Origin: Lentzea kentuckyensis
Lineage (GTDB): Bacteria; Actinomycetota; Actinomycetes; Mycobacteriales; Pseudonocardiaceae
Direction: 5' to 3'
NCBI RefSeq assembly: GCF_002150765.1
Contig: NZ_MUYM01000035.1
Location: 55,163-119,162 of the forward strand
Length of the DNA stretch: 64,000 nucleotides
A program made the translations under genes and the position numbers. The notes beneath the pieces were generated by a model. That model made no database searches. It was not told the DNA's origin and saw only the letters and a program-made list of their open reading frames with translations. Each line of letters opens with the position of its first letter. The stretch's first letter is position 1. Shown one piece after another: positions 18,353-26,879 of the stretch.

Positions 18353-20536
18353 ATGCGATTGTTCGTACGTGCGCTAGTGCTGGCCTGTGCCTGCACGGGG
18401 CTGGCGAGCGCACCCGCGCTCGCCGGCCACGACCCCGCGCGGCAGGTGCTGCCCGCCGGGGACGGATGGGCGTCGAGCGGACCGGGGACGACCGGTGGCT
18501 CGGCCGCGCCGGCCGATCACGTGCACACCGTGCGCACCCGCGCCGAGCTCGTCGCCGCGCTGGCCGCGCCCGCCCCGCGGATCATCCGGGTCAGGGGCGT
18601 GATCGACGCGAACACCGGGCCCGACGGAAAGCCGTTGAGCTGCACCGACTACGCGACCGACGGCTACACGCTGCCCGCGTACCTCGCCGCCTACGACCCC
18701 GCCGTCTGGGGTCGTGACCGCAAGCCGCAAGGACCCCTCGAAGACGCACGGGCGGCCTCCGCGCGCAACCAGCTGGCGACGATCGGGTTCGAGGTCGGCT
18801 CGGACACGACGATCATCGGCGTCACTCCCGGCGCTGGGATCACCGGCGGCAGCGTCCGCATCCACGGCGCGCGCAACGTGATCGTGCGCAACCTGACCTT
18901 CCGCGACACCAGCGACTGCTTCCCCGCCTGGGACCCGACCGACAACAGCCCCGGCGCCCTGCCCGGCAACTGGAACTCCCTCTGGGACTCGGTGTCGTTG
19001 CAGAAGTCCGAGAACGTGTGGGTCGACCACAACACGTTCACCGACGAACCGAACCCCGACAGCACCCAGCCGCTCTACTTCGGCAGGCCCTACCAGGTGC
19101 ATGACGGCCAGCTCGACATCACCGCGGCCTCCGACCTGGTCACCGTGTCGCGCAACGTCTTCGCCGACCACGGCAAGACCATGCTGATCGGCGGATCCAA
19201 CACCTCGACGACCGACCCCGGCAAGCTGCGGGTCTCGGTGCACCACAACGTCTTCCGCAACTCGCAGGAACGCGCGCCGCGGGTCCGGTTCGGCCAGGTG
19301 CACGTCTACAACAACCTGTACGAGGGCACGCAGGTGTACAGCTGGGGCGTCGGCGTGAAGTCCCAGATCTACGCGCAGAACAACTACCTCCGCGGCATCG
19401 CGCCGGAGAAGGTCGTCTACAACTGGGGCGGCACGGCGATCACCGACACCGGCAACCTGGTCGACGGCAAGCCGGTCAGCCTGGTCGACGCGTTCAACAC
19501 CGCGTTCCCGGAGAAGAAGCTCGGCACGGACGCAGGCTGGACTCCCACGCTCAACCGCGGGCTCGAACCCGCCCACCGCGTGGCGCACCTGAAGGCCGGG
19601 GCGCCACCGGCGGGCCGGCACCTGAGGGTCGGCGCGGACTTCGCGACCGTGCAGTCCGCGATCGACGCGGCACCCGCCGGTGCCGTGATCACGCTGGCGA
19701 AGGGCGTGTACCGCGAGGTCGTCAAGATCCCGGCGAGCAAGAAGGGGCTGACCCTGCGCGGCGCCACCGGACGCGCGCAGGACGTCGTGATCGACTTCGA
19801 CAACGCCAACGGCACCAAGAAACCCGACGGCACCACCTACGGCACGTCCGGCAGCGCCACCGCGACCATCGCCGCGGACGACTTCAAGGCGCGCGACCTC
19901 ACGTTCCGCAACTCGTTCGACCGCAAGAAGCACCCGGAGATCACCAACACCCAGGCGGTCGCGGTGAAGGCCACCGGCGACCGGATGTTCTTCGACCGCG
20001 TGCACTTCGAGGGACACCAGGACACCCTGTACGCCGACTCGCCGAACGTGACCACGCGTTCCCGCCAGTACTACCGGGACTGCGCGATCACCGGCGACGT
20101 CGACTTCCTGTTCGGCCGCGCCACCGCGGTCTTCGAACGGGCCACGATCACCGCTTTGAACCGCGGCGGTGACCCCAACGGCTACCTGACCGCCGCCAGC
20201 ACCCAGCGCGCCAACCCGCACGGCTTCCTGATCGTGAACTCGGAGGTCCGCAGCGACGCCCCGGCCGGCACGTACTTCCTGGGCAGGCCCTGGCACCCCG
20301 GCGGTGACCCGGAGGCGATCGCGCAGGTCGTCATCAGGAACACCAAGCTGCCCGCCGCGATCAAGGCGGCGCCGTGGACCGACATGTCCGGCTTCCCGTG
20401 GCGTGGCGCCAGGTTCGCGGAGTACCGCAACACCGGACCGGGCGCGGGCACCGGCGCGGACCGGCCGCAGCTGACCGACGAGCAGGCGAGGCAGTACACC
20501 AAGAGCGCCTACCTGGACGGGTGGAACCCCGCGTGA
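18353..20536 (+). CDS. Secreted pectate lyase (PL1) - pectin methylesterase (CE8) fusion
   Basis: A 727-residue exoenzyme. After a signal peptide (cleaved after PALA) residues about 45-400 form a PL1 pectate lyase: VRNLTFRDTSDCFPAWDP, the vWiDH motif VWVDHNTFTDE, and HHNVFRNSQERAPRVRFGQVHVYNN with the catalytic Arg. From about residue 422 a CE8 pectinesterase follows: FATVQSAIDAAPAG, FEGHQDTLYADS, YYRDCAITGDVDFLFGRATAVFE (two catalytic Asp) and FLGRPWHP. It demethylates pectin and cleaves the resulting polygalacturonate in one protein. The ATG at 18353 is chosen for its signal peptide. The stop overlaps the permease GTG. Confidence 0.94.
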   Translation: MRLFVRALVLACACTGLASAPALAGHDPARQVLPAGDGWASSGPGTTGGSAAPADHVHTVRTRAELVAALAAPAPRIIRVRGVIDANTGPDGKPLSCTDYATDGYTLPAYLAAYDPAVWGRDRKPQGPLEDARAASARNQLATIGFEVGSDTTIIGVTPGAGITGGSVRIHGARNVIVRNLTFRDTSDCFPAWDPTDNSPGALPGNWNSLWDSVSLQKSENVWVDHNTFTDEPNPDSTQPLYFGRPYQVHDGQLDITAASDLVTVSRNVFADHGKTMLIGGSNTSTTDPGKLRVSVHHNVFRNSQERAPRVRFGQVHVYNNLYEGTQVYSWGVGVKSQIYAQNNYLRGIAPEKVVYNWGGTAITDTGNLVDGKPVSLVDAFNTAFPEKKLGTDAGWTPTLNRGLEPAHRVAHLKAGAPPAGRHLRVGADFATVQSAIDAAPAGAVITLAKGVYREVVKIPASKKGLTLRGATGRAQDVVIDFDNANGTKKPDGTTYGTSGSATATIAADDFKARDLTFRNSFDRKKHPEITNTQAVAVKATGDRMFFDRVHFEGHQDTLYADSPNVTTRSRQYYRDCAITGDVDFLFGRATAVFERATITALNRGGDPNGYLTAASTQRANPHGFLIVNSEVRSDAPAGTYFLGRPWHPGGDPEAIAQVVIRNTKLPAAIKAAPWTDMSGFPWRGARFAEYRNTGPGAGTGADRPQLTDEQARQYTKSAYLDGWNPA

Positions 20537-21408
20537 GGACCCGCACCTGGGCGCCGTACGCGCTCATCGCACCGACGCTGGCGTTGATGGCGGTGTTCCT
20601 GGTCTACCCGATCGCCTCGGTCGGGTGGTTCAGCCTGCGCCAGCACACCGTCACCCAGCCCTGGAAGAACGGCTTCATCGGGTTCGAGAACTTCCGCCGG
20701 ATGCTCTTCGACGACCCGTTGTTCTGGCAGAGCCTGATGTTCAGCGCGAAGTGGGTCGTCGTCGAGGTCGGTCTGCAGCTCGTGCTGGGCCTGTGTCTCG
20801 CGCTGATCGTCAACGAGACGTTCGTCGGCCGGGCGATGGCGCGGTCGCTGGTGTTCTCGCCGTGGGCGGTGTCCGGTGTGCTCACCACCGGCATCTGGAT
20901 CCTGCTCTACAACCCGTCCACGGGCATCTTCCAGCAGCTCGCGCAGTGGGGCATCGGCGATCCCGGCACGTCGGTGCTCGGCGACCCGGCGACGGTCTTC
21001 CCGGCCACCGTGGTCACCGAGCTGTGGCGCGGCGTGCCGTTCTTCGCGATCCTGTTGCTCGCCGACCTGCAGACCATCCCCAACGACCTGTACGAGGCCG
21101 CGTCGGTCGACGGCGCCGGACGGTGGCGCCGGTTCGTCAGCGTCACCCTGCCGCACCTGCGCGACGCGATCGTGCTGTCGACGCTGCTGCGTGCGGTGTG
21201 GGAGTTCAACAACGTCGACCTGATCTACACGCTGACCGGCGGCGGGCCGGCGAACCAGACCACGACGCTGCCGTTGTACGTGGCGCGCAAAGCCGTGGAC
21301 TCGCACGACTTCGGTTACGGCTCGGCGCTGACGATGGCCGGCTTCGCGATCCTGCTGTTCTTCTCGATCCTCTACCTGAGGCTGTCCAAGTTCGGGAGCC
21401 GGGCATGA
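20533..21408 (+). CDS. Sugar ABC transporter permease (CUT1, MalF-like)
   Basis: A 291-residue permease with six hydrophobic helices and the ATPase-coupling EAA loop LYEAASVDGAGRWRRFVSVTLPHLRDA. The GTG start overlaps the stop of the PL1-CE8 gene, so import of cleavage products is directly coupled to the secreted enzyme. Likely substrate is oligogalacturonides, inferred from context. With the next two genes it lacks a dedicated ATPase; a shared MsmK/MsiK-type ATPase elsewhere would be required, as is usual for CUT1 systems in actinomycetes. Confidence 0.9.
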   Translation: MRTRTWAPYALIAPTLALMAVFLVYPIASVGWFSLRQHTVTQPWKNGFIGFENFRRMLFDDPLFWQSLMFSAKWVVVEVGLQLVLGLCLALIVNETFVGRAMARSLVFSPWAVSGVLTTGIWILLYNPSTGIFQQLAQWGIGDPGTSVLGDPATVFPATVVTELWRGVPFFAILLLADLQTIPNDLYEAASVDGAGRWRRFVSVTLPHLRDAIVLSTLLRAVWEFNNVDLIYTLTGGGPANQTTTLPLYVARKAVDSHDFGYGSALTMAGFAILLFFSILYLRLSKFGSRA

Positions 21409-22286
21409 CCCAGACCCTCACCCGCCCGGCCACCGTGACGTCGCCACCGCCGGCGCCGCCGCGCCGCAAGAAACACCGTGATCCCAGCAGGTTCGTGCGC
21501 CTGCACCTGCCGTTGGCGCTCTACCTGCTGTTCACGCTGATCCCGTTCTACTGGATGCTGGTCTTCGCGTTCCGGCCGACGGGAGAGACCGCGCTGATCC
21601 CGTGGCCGATCACGTTCGAACACTTCGACACGGTGTGGAACGGCATCGGCTTCGGGTTGTTCTTCCAGAACAGCCTGATCATCGGGATCGGCACGCTGAT
21701 CACCGTCACGGTGTTCGCGCTCATGGGCGGATACGCGCTGGCGCGCTTCAAGTTCCGCGGTCAGCGGGTGTTCCTGCTGGCGTTGCTGTGCACGCAGTTC
21801 ATCCCCGGCGCGATGATGCTGATCCCGCTGTTCGTGATCTTCAAGAGCGCCGGGCTGCTGAACAGCCTCACCGGTCTGGTCATCGCGGACACCGCGTTCC
21901 AGCTGCCGCTCGCGTTGATCCTGATGAGCGGGTTCGTGCGCAACGTGCCGGTGGAGCTCGAAGAGGCCGCGATGGTCGACGGCTGCTCGCGGCTGCGGGC
22001 GTTCTTCGCGGTGACGCTGCCCCAGCTGCGGCCCGCGCTCGTGGCCGTCGGTTCGTTCGCGTTCATCGGGGCCTGGAACAACTTCCTCTTCGCGCTGATG
22101 TTCGCGAGCAGGCAGGACAAGTTCACATTGCCGGTGGGGTTGAGCTACGCGCTGGGCGAGTTCAACACCGACTTCGGGGCGCTCGCGGCGGGTGGAGTCG
22201 TCGCCGCGGTGCCGGTCGTGCTGGTTTTCGCCGTGGTGCAGCGGTTCCTCGTGCAGGGACTGAGCGCGGGCGCCGTCAAGGGATGA
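21405..22286 (+). CDS. Sugar ABC transporter permease (CUT1, MalG-like)
   Basis: A 293-residue second membrane subunit with a Pro-rich cytoplasmic N-terminus, six helices and the EAA loop LEEAAMVDGCSRLRAFFAVTLPQLRPA. Its ATG overlaps the previous stop (ATGA). The binding protein follows after 7 bp. Confidence 0.9.
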   Translation: MTQTLTRPATVTSPPPAPPRRKKHRDPSRFVRLHLPLALYLLFTLIPFYWMLVFAFRPTGETALIPWPITFEHFDTVWNGIGFGLFFQNSLIIGIGTLITVTVFALMGGYALARFKFRGQRVFLLALLCTQFIPGAMMLIPLFVIFKSAGLLNSLTGLVIADTAFQLPLALILMSGFVRNVPVELEEAAMVDGCSRLRAFFAVTLPQLRPALVAVGSFAFIGAWNNFLFALMFASRQDKFTLPVGLSYALGEFNTDFGALAAGGVVAAVPVVLVFAVVQRFLVQGLSAGAVKG

Positions 22287-22293
22287 GGGAGAC

Positions 22294-23565
22294 ATGAGGA
22301 GACTGCTGGTCGCGCTGGCACTCGTGCTGAGCGCCTGCTCCGCCGGGGGACAGGACGGTCCCGCGACGATCACGTTCTGGGACAACAACGGCGGCCCCGG
22401 CCGCACGCCCATCTACGAGGAGCTGATCAAGCGGTTCGAGGCGGCGAACCCGAACATCAAGGTCGAGTACGTCGGCATCCCGAGCTCGTCCGTGCAGCAG
22501 AAGTACGACACGGCCATCGCGGGCGGGTCCACCCCGGACGTCGGCGGCGTCACGACCTCCTACCTCGCGCACCTGGTGGGACAGGAGGCGCTGGAGCCGC
22601 TGGACGAGCGGGTGGAGTCGGGGCCGCTGAAGGGAAAGCTGCTGCCCGGCCTGCTGGAGACGGTGCGCCAGACCGCGATGGACGGCAAGCTCTACGCCGC
22701 GCCCGCGTCGGGCAACCTCGACGTCATCTGGTACCGCTCGGACCTGTTCGCCGAGCAGAAGATCGCCGTCCCGGACACCTGGGACCAGCTGGTCGACGCG
22801 GCCGCCAAGCTGACCAAACCGGCGGACAACAAGTACGGGTTCACCATCCGCGGTGGCGCCGGCTCGGTCTTCCAACTGCTCGCCGAGGCCTACTCCTACT
22901 CGGGCGTGGACAAGTTCTACGACGGCGGCAAGAGCACGGTCTCCGACCCGCGCAACGCCGAGCTGGTCAGCAAGGTCGCGGGACTCTACAAGAAGTCCAC
23001 TCCGGAAGCGGACGTCAACAACAGCTACACGCAGATGGTCGCCCAGTTCACCGGCGGCACGGTGGCGATGATGCACCACAACCTGGGCTCCACCGCCGAC
23101 GTGATGAAGGCTCTCGGCGCCCAGAAGGTGAGCGCCATGCCGTTGCCGAAGGGCCCGTCCGGCAAGCGCACCGTCGTGCCGAACCCCACCGACGGGTTCG
23201 CGGTCTTCAAGGGCAGCAAGAACCCGGACGCGGCCTGGAAGTTCGTCGAGTTCCTGACCTCGGCCGAGAGCAACGGGTACTGGAACGAGAAGGTCGGCCA
23301 GATCCCCGCCAACACCGACGTGCGCGGCGCCGAGTGGATCCAGAAGAACGCGGCCGTGAAGATGGCGCTCGGCGTGCTGGAGGACCCGGCGACGGTGCTC
23401 GTGCCCGCACCGGTCTACCTGCCGGAGTACTCGTCGATCACCAAGACCGACACCGAACCGCTGTACCAGAAGGTGTTGCTCGGTCAGATGTCCGCGAAGG
23501 ACTTCCTCGACCAGCTCGCGGGCAAGCTCACCGCGGCCCAGCAGGAATGGGAGAAGCGGAAGTGA
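22294..23565 (+). CDS. Sugar ABC transporter substrate-binding lipoprotein (CUT1)
   Basis: A 423-residue extracellular lipoprotein with lipobox LSAC, then ITFWDNNGGPGRTPIYEELIKRFEAANPNIKVEYVGIP, the standard start of SBP_bac_1 proteins. Further family segments are YAAPASGNLDVIWYRSDLF and NPDAAWKFVEFLTS. A GGGAGAC ribosome-binding site precedes the ATG. It would deliver pectin-derived oligosaccharides to the two preceding permeases. The stop overlaps the dehydratase GTG. Confidence 0.9.
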   Translation: MRRLLVALALVLSACSAGGQDGPATITFWDNNGGPGRTPIYEELIKRFEAANPNIKVEYVGIPSSSVQQKYDTAIAGGSTPDVGGVTTSYLAHLVGQEALEPLDERVESGPLKGKLLPGLLETVRQTAMDGKLYAAPASGNLDVIWYRSDLFAEQKIAVPDTWDQLVDAAAKLTKPADNKYGFTIRGGAGSVFQLLAEAYSYSGVDKFYDGGKSTVSDPRNAELVSKVAGLYKKSTPEADVNNSYTQMVAQFTGGTVAMMHHNLGSTADVMKALGAQKVSAMPLPKGPSGKRTVVPNPTDGFAVFKGSKNPDAAWKFVEFLTSAESNGYWNEKVGQIPANTDVRGAEWIQKNAAVKMALGVLEDPATVLVPAPVYLPEYSSITKTDTEPLYQKVLLGQMSAKDFLDQLAGKLTAAQQEWEKRK

Positions 23566-24707
23566 TCGAACGCGTCGCCGTGCGCACGTTCACCACGACC
23601 GCGTGCACGGCCGTGGACCCCGAGGGGCACCGGCATCCCGCGCCCGAGCACGAGGTGACCGAGGCACTGCTGGAGATCACCGACACCGACGGCGCCACCG
23701 GGTACTGCCAGATCCAGGCCGACCACCTCCGGCCCGCCGTGCTGGACAAGCACGTGCGGCCGGTGCTGCTCGGGCAGGACCCGTGGGACCGCGAACGGCT
23801 GTGGCGCCTGCTCGGCCGCCGGCAACGCGGCTCCGGCGGCGGGTTCACCGACCGTGCGCTCGGGTTCGTCGACACCGCGCTGTGGGATCTGGTCGCGCGC
23901 AAGGCAGGGCTGCCCGCGTGGAAGCTCGCCGGCGGCGCCCGCGACCGGATCCCGGCCTACGGCAGCACGATGTGCGGGGACACCGACGGCCTCGCGACAC
24001 CGGGTGACTACGCGGACTTCGCCAAGCACCTCGTGTCGATCGGCTATCGGGCGATCAAGCTGCACACCTGGATGCCGCCGGTGCCGGGCGCGCCCAGCGT
24101 GTCACGGGACATCGAGGCCTGCCAGGCGGTGCGCGAGGCCGTCGGGCCGGACGTGGAGCTGATGCTGGACGCGAGCCACTGGTATTCCAGGACCGAAGCG
24201 CTCCGGCTCGGCAAAGCGTTGGAGGAACTGGACTTCTACTGGTTCGAGGAGCCGATGGAGGAGGCCTCGATCAGCTCCTACCGGTGGCTCGCCGAACAGC
24301 TGGCGATCCCCGTGATCGGGCCGGAGGTGGCGTGGGGCAAGCACCTGACCCGCGCCGAGTGGATCACCGCCGGCGCGTGCGACGTCCTGCGCGCCGGACC
24401 GGTCGGAGCCGGCGGGATCACGCCGGTGCTCAAGACCGTGCACCTCGCGGAGTCGTTCAACATGGACTGCGAGATCCACGGCAACGGCTCCGCCAGCCTG
24501 ACGGTGCTCGGCGCGACCGACGCGGGCCGGTGGTACGAACGGGGTCTGCTGCACCCGCACGTCGACTTCGACCGGGTGCCGCCGCACCGGAACTCCATCG
24601 CCGACCCGCTCGACGAGAACGGGCACGTCACGTTTTCGCTCCAGCCTGGAATCGGGGACGACTGGAATTTCGACCACGTGGGTTCGCATACCGTCGAATC
24701 CTGGTGA
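23562..24707 (+). CDS. Enolase-superfamily (mandelate racemase/MLE) acid-sugar dehydratase candidate
   Basis: A 381-residue cytoplasmic enzyme. The C-terminal barrel shows the subgroup's pattern: AIKLHTW (K-x-H), metal ligands in MLDASHWYS, FYWFEEPMEE and VIGPEVAW, and EIHGNGSAS near the end carrying a possible catalytic His. This arrangement suits abstraction of the proton alpha to a carboxylate, as in galactarate, galactonate or fuconate dehydratases. In a pectin operon a uronic-acid-derived substrate is likely but not determined. It is translationally coupled to the binding protein and is the last gene before a strong terminator. Confidence 0.82.
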   Translation: MIERVAVRTFTTTACTAVDPEGHRHPAPEHEVTEALLEITDTDGATGYCQIQADHLRPAVLDKHVRPVLLGQDPWDRERLWRLLGRRQRGSGGGFTDRALGFVDTALWDLVARKAGLPAWKLAGGARDRIPAYGSTMCGDTDGLATPGDYADFAKHLVSIGYRAIKLHTWMPPVPGAPSVSRDIEACQAVREAVGPDVELMLDASHWYSRTEALRLGKALEELDFYWFEEPMEEASISSYRWLAEQLAIPVIGPEVAWGKHLTRAEWITAGACDVLRAGPVGAGGITPVLKTVHLAESFNMDCEIHGNGSASLTVLGATDAGRWYERGLLHPHVDFDRVPPHRNSIADPLDENGHVTFSLQPGIGDDWNFDHVGSHTVESW

Positions 24708-24708
24708 G

Positions 24709-24741
24709 AAAAGGCCCCGGACCGCTGTCCCGGGGCCTTTT
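24709..24741. terminator. Bidirectional intrinsic terminator
   Basis: AAAAGGCCCCGG (24709-24720) pairs perfectly with CCGGGGCCTTTT (24730-24741) around a 9-nt loop, giving a 12-bp stem with T/A runs on both sides. It serves the converging dehydratase operon and the PL3 gene. Confidence 0.88.
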
Positions 24742-24754
24742 CAGTACTGATTCA

Positions 24755-25519
24755 CTACCGGTAGGTGACATCCGATGTTTTGTACAGGCAGTTCGTGCTG
24801 TCCGGGCCGCTGCCGACCTTCGTCGGCTCACCGCTCGTGACGCCCTTGTACTTCTCGCAGGCGACGATCTTCTTGTTCGTGTCGCCGACGATCGTGATTT
24901 TCGACAGTCGCGCGGTGTCCCCGTAGTTGGTGTTGATGCCCACCAGGGACTTGCCGGGGGAGAACGCGGTGATGTTCTCCAGGACGACGTTGCGCTTGTG
25001 CTGGGTCTTGCAGTTGCCGCAGGACCGGTAGAGCTTGCCGAAATCGTCCACCTGGAAGTTGCGGATGATCATCGTGCCCGGTCCGTTGTGCTGGAACACC
25101 TTGTCCGACGCCTTGCGCGCGCCACCACCGTTGACGGTCATGGTCTGCCCGGAGGACGTGCCCTTGAACGTGGCCGCGTCCTCGCCGACGTCCTCCCACC
25201 ACACGTTGGTGAGCGTGCAGGTGCCGAGGCAGTGCACTCCGTCGGCGGCCGGAGCACCGAGCACCACGTTCTTCAGCGTCGCGCCGTCGGCGAGCTGGAA
25301 GATCGGGTCCTGGTTCTCGTTCTGGCCGCCGGAACCGAGGTTGCCGGTGCCGTAGAACCGCTTCATGCCACCGTCGTAGGAGCCAGCGGGCACCTTGATG
25401 GTCGCACTGACGGGTTTGGGTCCGGTCGGTGTCGGAAAGGTGCTGCCCGCGGCCTGGGCCTGGGGTGCGAGAAACGCGGTCAATGCCACGGCCAACACCG
25501 TTGTTGCCAGTTTCTTCAT
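24755..25519 (-). CDS. Secreted pectate lyase, PL3 family
   Basis: A 254-residue enzyme with signal peptide (MKKLATTVLAVALTAFLAPQAQA). The PL3 fold is recognised by DGGMKRFYG, GQNENQDPIFQLADGATLKNVVLG, ADGVHCLGTCTLTNVWWEDVGEDA and FQHNGPGTMIIRNFQVDDFGKLYRSCGNC, with cysteines expected to pair. It cleaves polygalacturonate by beta-elimination with Ca2+. It is divergent from the PL1 gene, and both promoters read out of a common TCGAA-rich region. Confidence 0.93.
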   Translation of the reverse strand: MKKLATTVLAVALTAFLAPQAQAAGSTFPTPTGPKPVSATIKVPAGSYDGGMKRFYGTGNLGSGGQNENQDPIFQLADGATLKNVVLGAPAADGVHCLGTCTLTNVWWEDVGEDAATFKGTSSGQTMTVNGGGARKASDKVFQHNGPGTMIIRNFQVDDFGKLYRSCGNCKTQHKRNVVLENITAFSPGKSLVGINTNYGDTARLSKITIVGDTNKKIVACEKYKGVTSGEPTKVGSGPDSTNCLYKTSDVTYR

Positions 25520-25690
25520 GTGCGCTCCGCATGCAGGGGATGCGCGGCGGTAATTTCGATCGTAGGGCGGAAGCTTTTTCTGTCAACTATTGTCGATGAT
25601 TCGATTCGAATATTGTCGAATTGGTTGACCGTTTTGTTCTGAACTCGCTACCTTCGATGCACCGCCGCTACACAACTTGGAAGGCTTGGA
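25520..25690. promoter_or_regulatory. Divergent promoter region between PL3 and PL1 genes
   Basis: Minus strand: TTGACA (25586-25581) with TACGAT 16 bp downstream serves PL3. Plus strand: TTGACC (25625-25630) with TACCTT (25649-25654) serves PL1. Between the two -35 elements lies the near-palindrome ATTCGATTCGAAT (about 25599-25611) and the box ATTGTCGAATTG, resembling boxes upstream of the PL1-CE8 gene. A single bound regulator could control both directions. Confidence 0.6.
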
Positions 25691-26623
25691 ATGATTCCAA
25701 AACGTGCAGCATTGATTTCCGCAGTGGCACTGGTCGCCGGTGCCGTTTCTGTTCCGCAGGCCGTCGCGGCACCGTTCGGGCTGGTCGGCTGGGCCACTCA
25801 GGGTGGCGGCACGACCGGTGGCGGCAGCGCCTCACCGGTCACCGTCACCACGGCGTCCGCGTTCGTCGCGGCCGCGAAGGCCTCTGGCTCGGCGGTGATC
25901 CGCGTCTCCGGCACGATCTCGTTGCCGAGCATGACGAAGGTCGCCTCGAACAAGACCATCGAGGGTGTCGGCTCGTCCTCGGCGATCACCGGGCAGGGTC
26001 TCAACATCGCCAACGCCTCGAACGTGATCGTGCGGAACCTCAACTTCCGCAACTGGGGCGACGACGCGATCAACGTCCAGTACTCCACCCGCGTGTGGAT
26101 CGACCACAACAGCTTCTCGAGTGGCTACGACGGCGCGGTCGACGTCAAGCGGGCGTCCGACTACGTCACGGTGTCGTGGAACAAGTTCTCCAGCCACGAC
26201 AAGACGATGCTGCTGGGCCACAGCGACGACAACGGGTCAGAGGACCGGGGCAAGCTCCGGGTGACCTACCACCACAACTGGTTCGCGGGCACCAACCAGC
26301 GGCACCCGCGGGTGCGGTTCGGCAACCCGGTGCACGTCTACAACAACTATTACGGCGGCGTTACCTCGTACGGCGTCGCGTCGACGATGGAAGCCGGTGT
26401 CCTGGTCGAGGGCAACTACTTCGAGAACACCTCGGACACGTTCCACCGGGGTGAGGGCAGTTCGCCCGCTGGCGCACTGGTGGCCCGCAACAACCACTTC
26501 GTGAACTCCGGTTCGGGGCAGCAGGGCGGCTCCGTGAAAAGCATCCCGTACGCCTACCCGCTGGACGCCGCTAGCGGCGTGAAAGGCGTGGTCACGGCAG
26601 GTGCGGGTGCCGGTCGCGGCTGA
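25691..26623 (+). CDS. Secreted pectate lyase, PL1 family
   Basis: A 310-residue enzyme with a signal peptide cleaved near AVA-APFG. PL1 marks are GWATQGGGTTGG, NVIVRNLNFRNWGDDAINVQ, VWIDHNSFSSGYDGAVDVKRASDYVTVSWNKF and HHNWFAGTNQRHPRVRFGNPVHVYNN with the catalytic Arg. It is a single-domain lyase, unlike the upstream PL1-CE8 fusion, and ends in a Gly/Ala tail. The ATG at 25691 gives a good signal peptide; an upstream GAAGG-like sequence may serve as ribosome-binding site. Confidence 0.93.
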   Translation: MIPKRAALISAVALVAGAVSVPQAVAAPFGLVGWATQGGGTTGGGSASPVTVTTASAFVAAAKASGSAVIRVSGTISLPSMTKVASNKTIEGVGSSSAITGQGLNIANASNVIVRNLNFRNWGDDAINVQYSTRVWIDHNSFSSGYDGAVDVKRASDYVTVSWNKFSSHDKTMLLGHSDDNGSEDRGKLRVTYHHNWFAGTNQRHPRVRFGNPVHVYNNYYGGVTSYGVASTMEAGVLVEGNYFENTSDTFHRGEGSSPAGALVARNNHFVNSGSGQQGGSVKSIPYAYPLDAASGVKGVVTAGAGAGRG

Positions 26624-26631
26624 CGCGGCCA

Positions 26632-26662
26632 GGGGGCGTTCCCAGTGGCGTGGGACGCCCCC
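26632..26662 (+). terminator. Stem-loop after PL1
   Basis: GGGGGCGTTCCCA (26632-26644) pairs with TGGGACGCCCCC (26651-26662) with one bulged T and a 6-nt loop, 9 bp after the PL1 stop. No long U-tract follows. Confidence 0.6.
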
Positions 26663-26672
26663 ATCTCGTATC

Positions 26673-26686
26673 TGGGAGCGTTCCCA
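26673..26686. promoter_or_regulatory. CebR-type operator 1
   Basis: TGGGAGCGTTCCCA differs by one base from the CebR consensus palindrome TGGGAGCGCTCCCA that controls cellulose utilisation genes in streptomycetes and Thermobifida (CelR). It lies 194 bp upstream of the GH48 start. Confidence 0.8.
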
Positions 26687-26844
26687 GGATTCCACTCGAA
26701 GGGAGCAGTAAGAGGGTGGTATTAGGAACGAGCGGGCGAACACTCCCTGGCCTTCACGGCCTAGTGCCGAGCGCTGGGTGGCGGAACGATTACGCTCCGT
26801 GCCTCCACTTGGCCCACGTGACCCACGTTACAGTGCCGTGAAAT

Positions 26845-26860
26845 CTGGGAGCGCTCCCAG
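26845..26860. promoter_or_regulatory. CebR-type operator 2, perfect palindrome
   Basis: CTGGGAGCGCTCCCAG is an exact 16-bp palindrome containing the complete CebR/CelR consensus. It ends 19 bp before the GH48 ATG, so a cellobiose-responsive repressor bound there would block the leader. The rest of the 256-bp gap shows no gene. Confidence 0.9.
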
Positions 26861-26879
26861 GTGTCGAGAGGGCGGCGGC

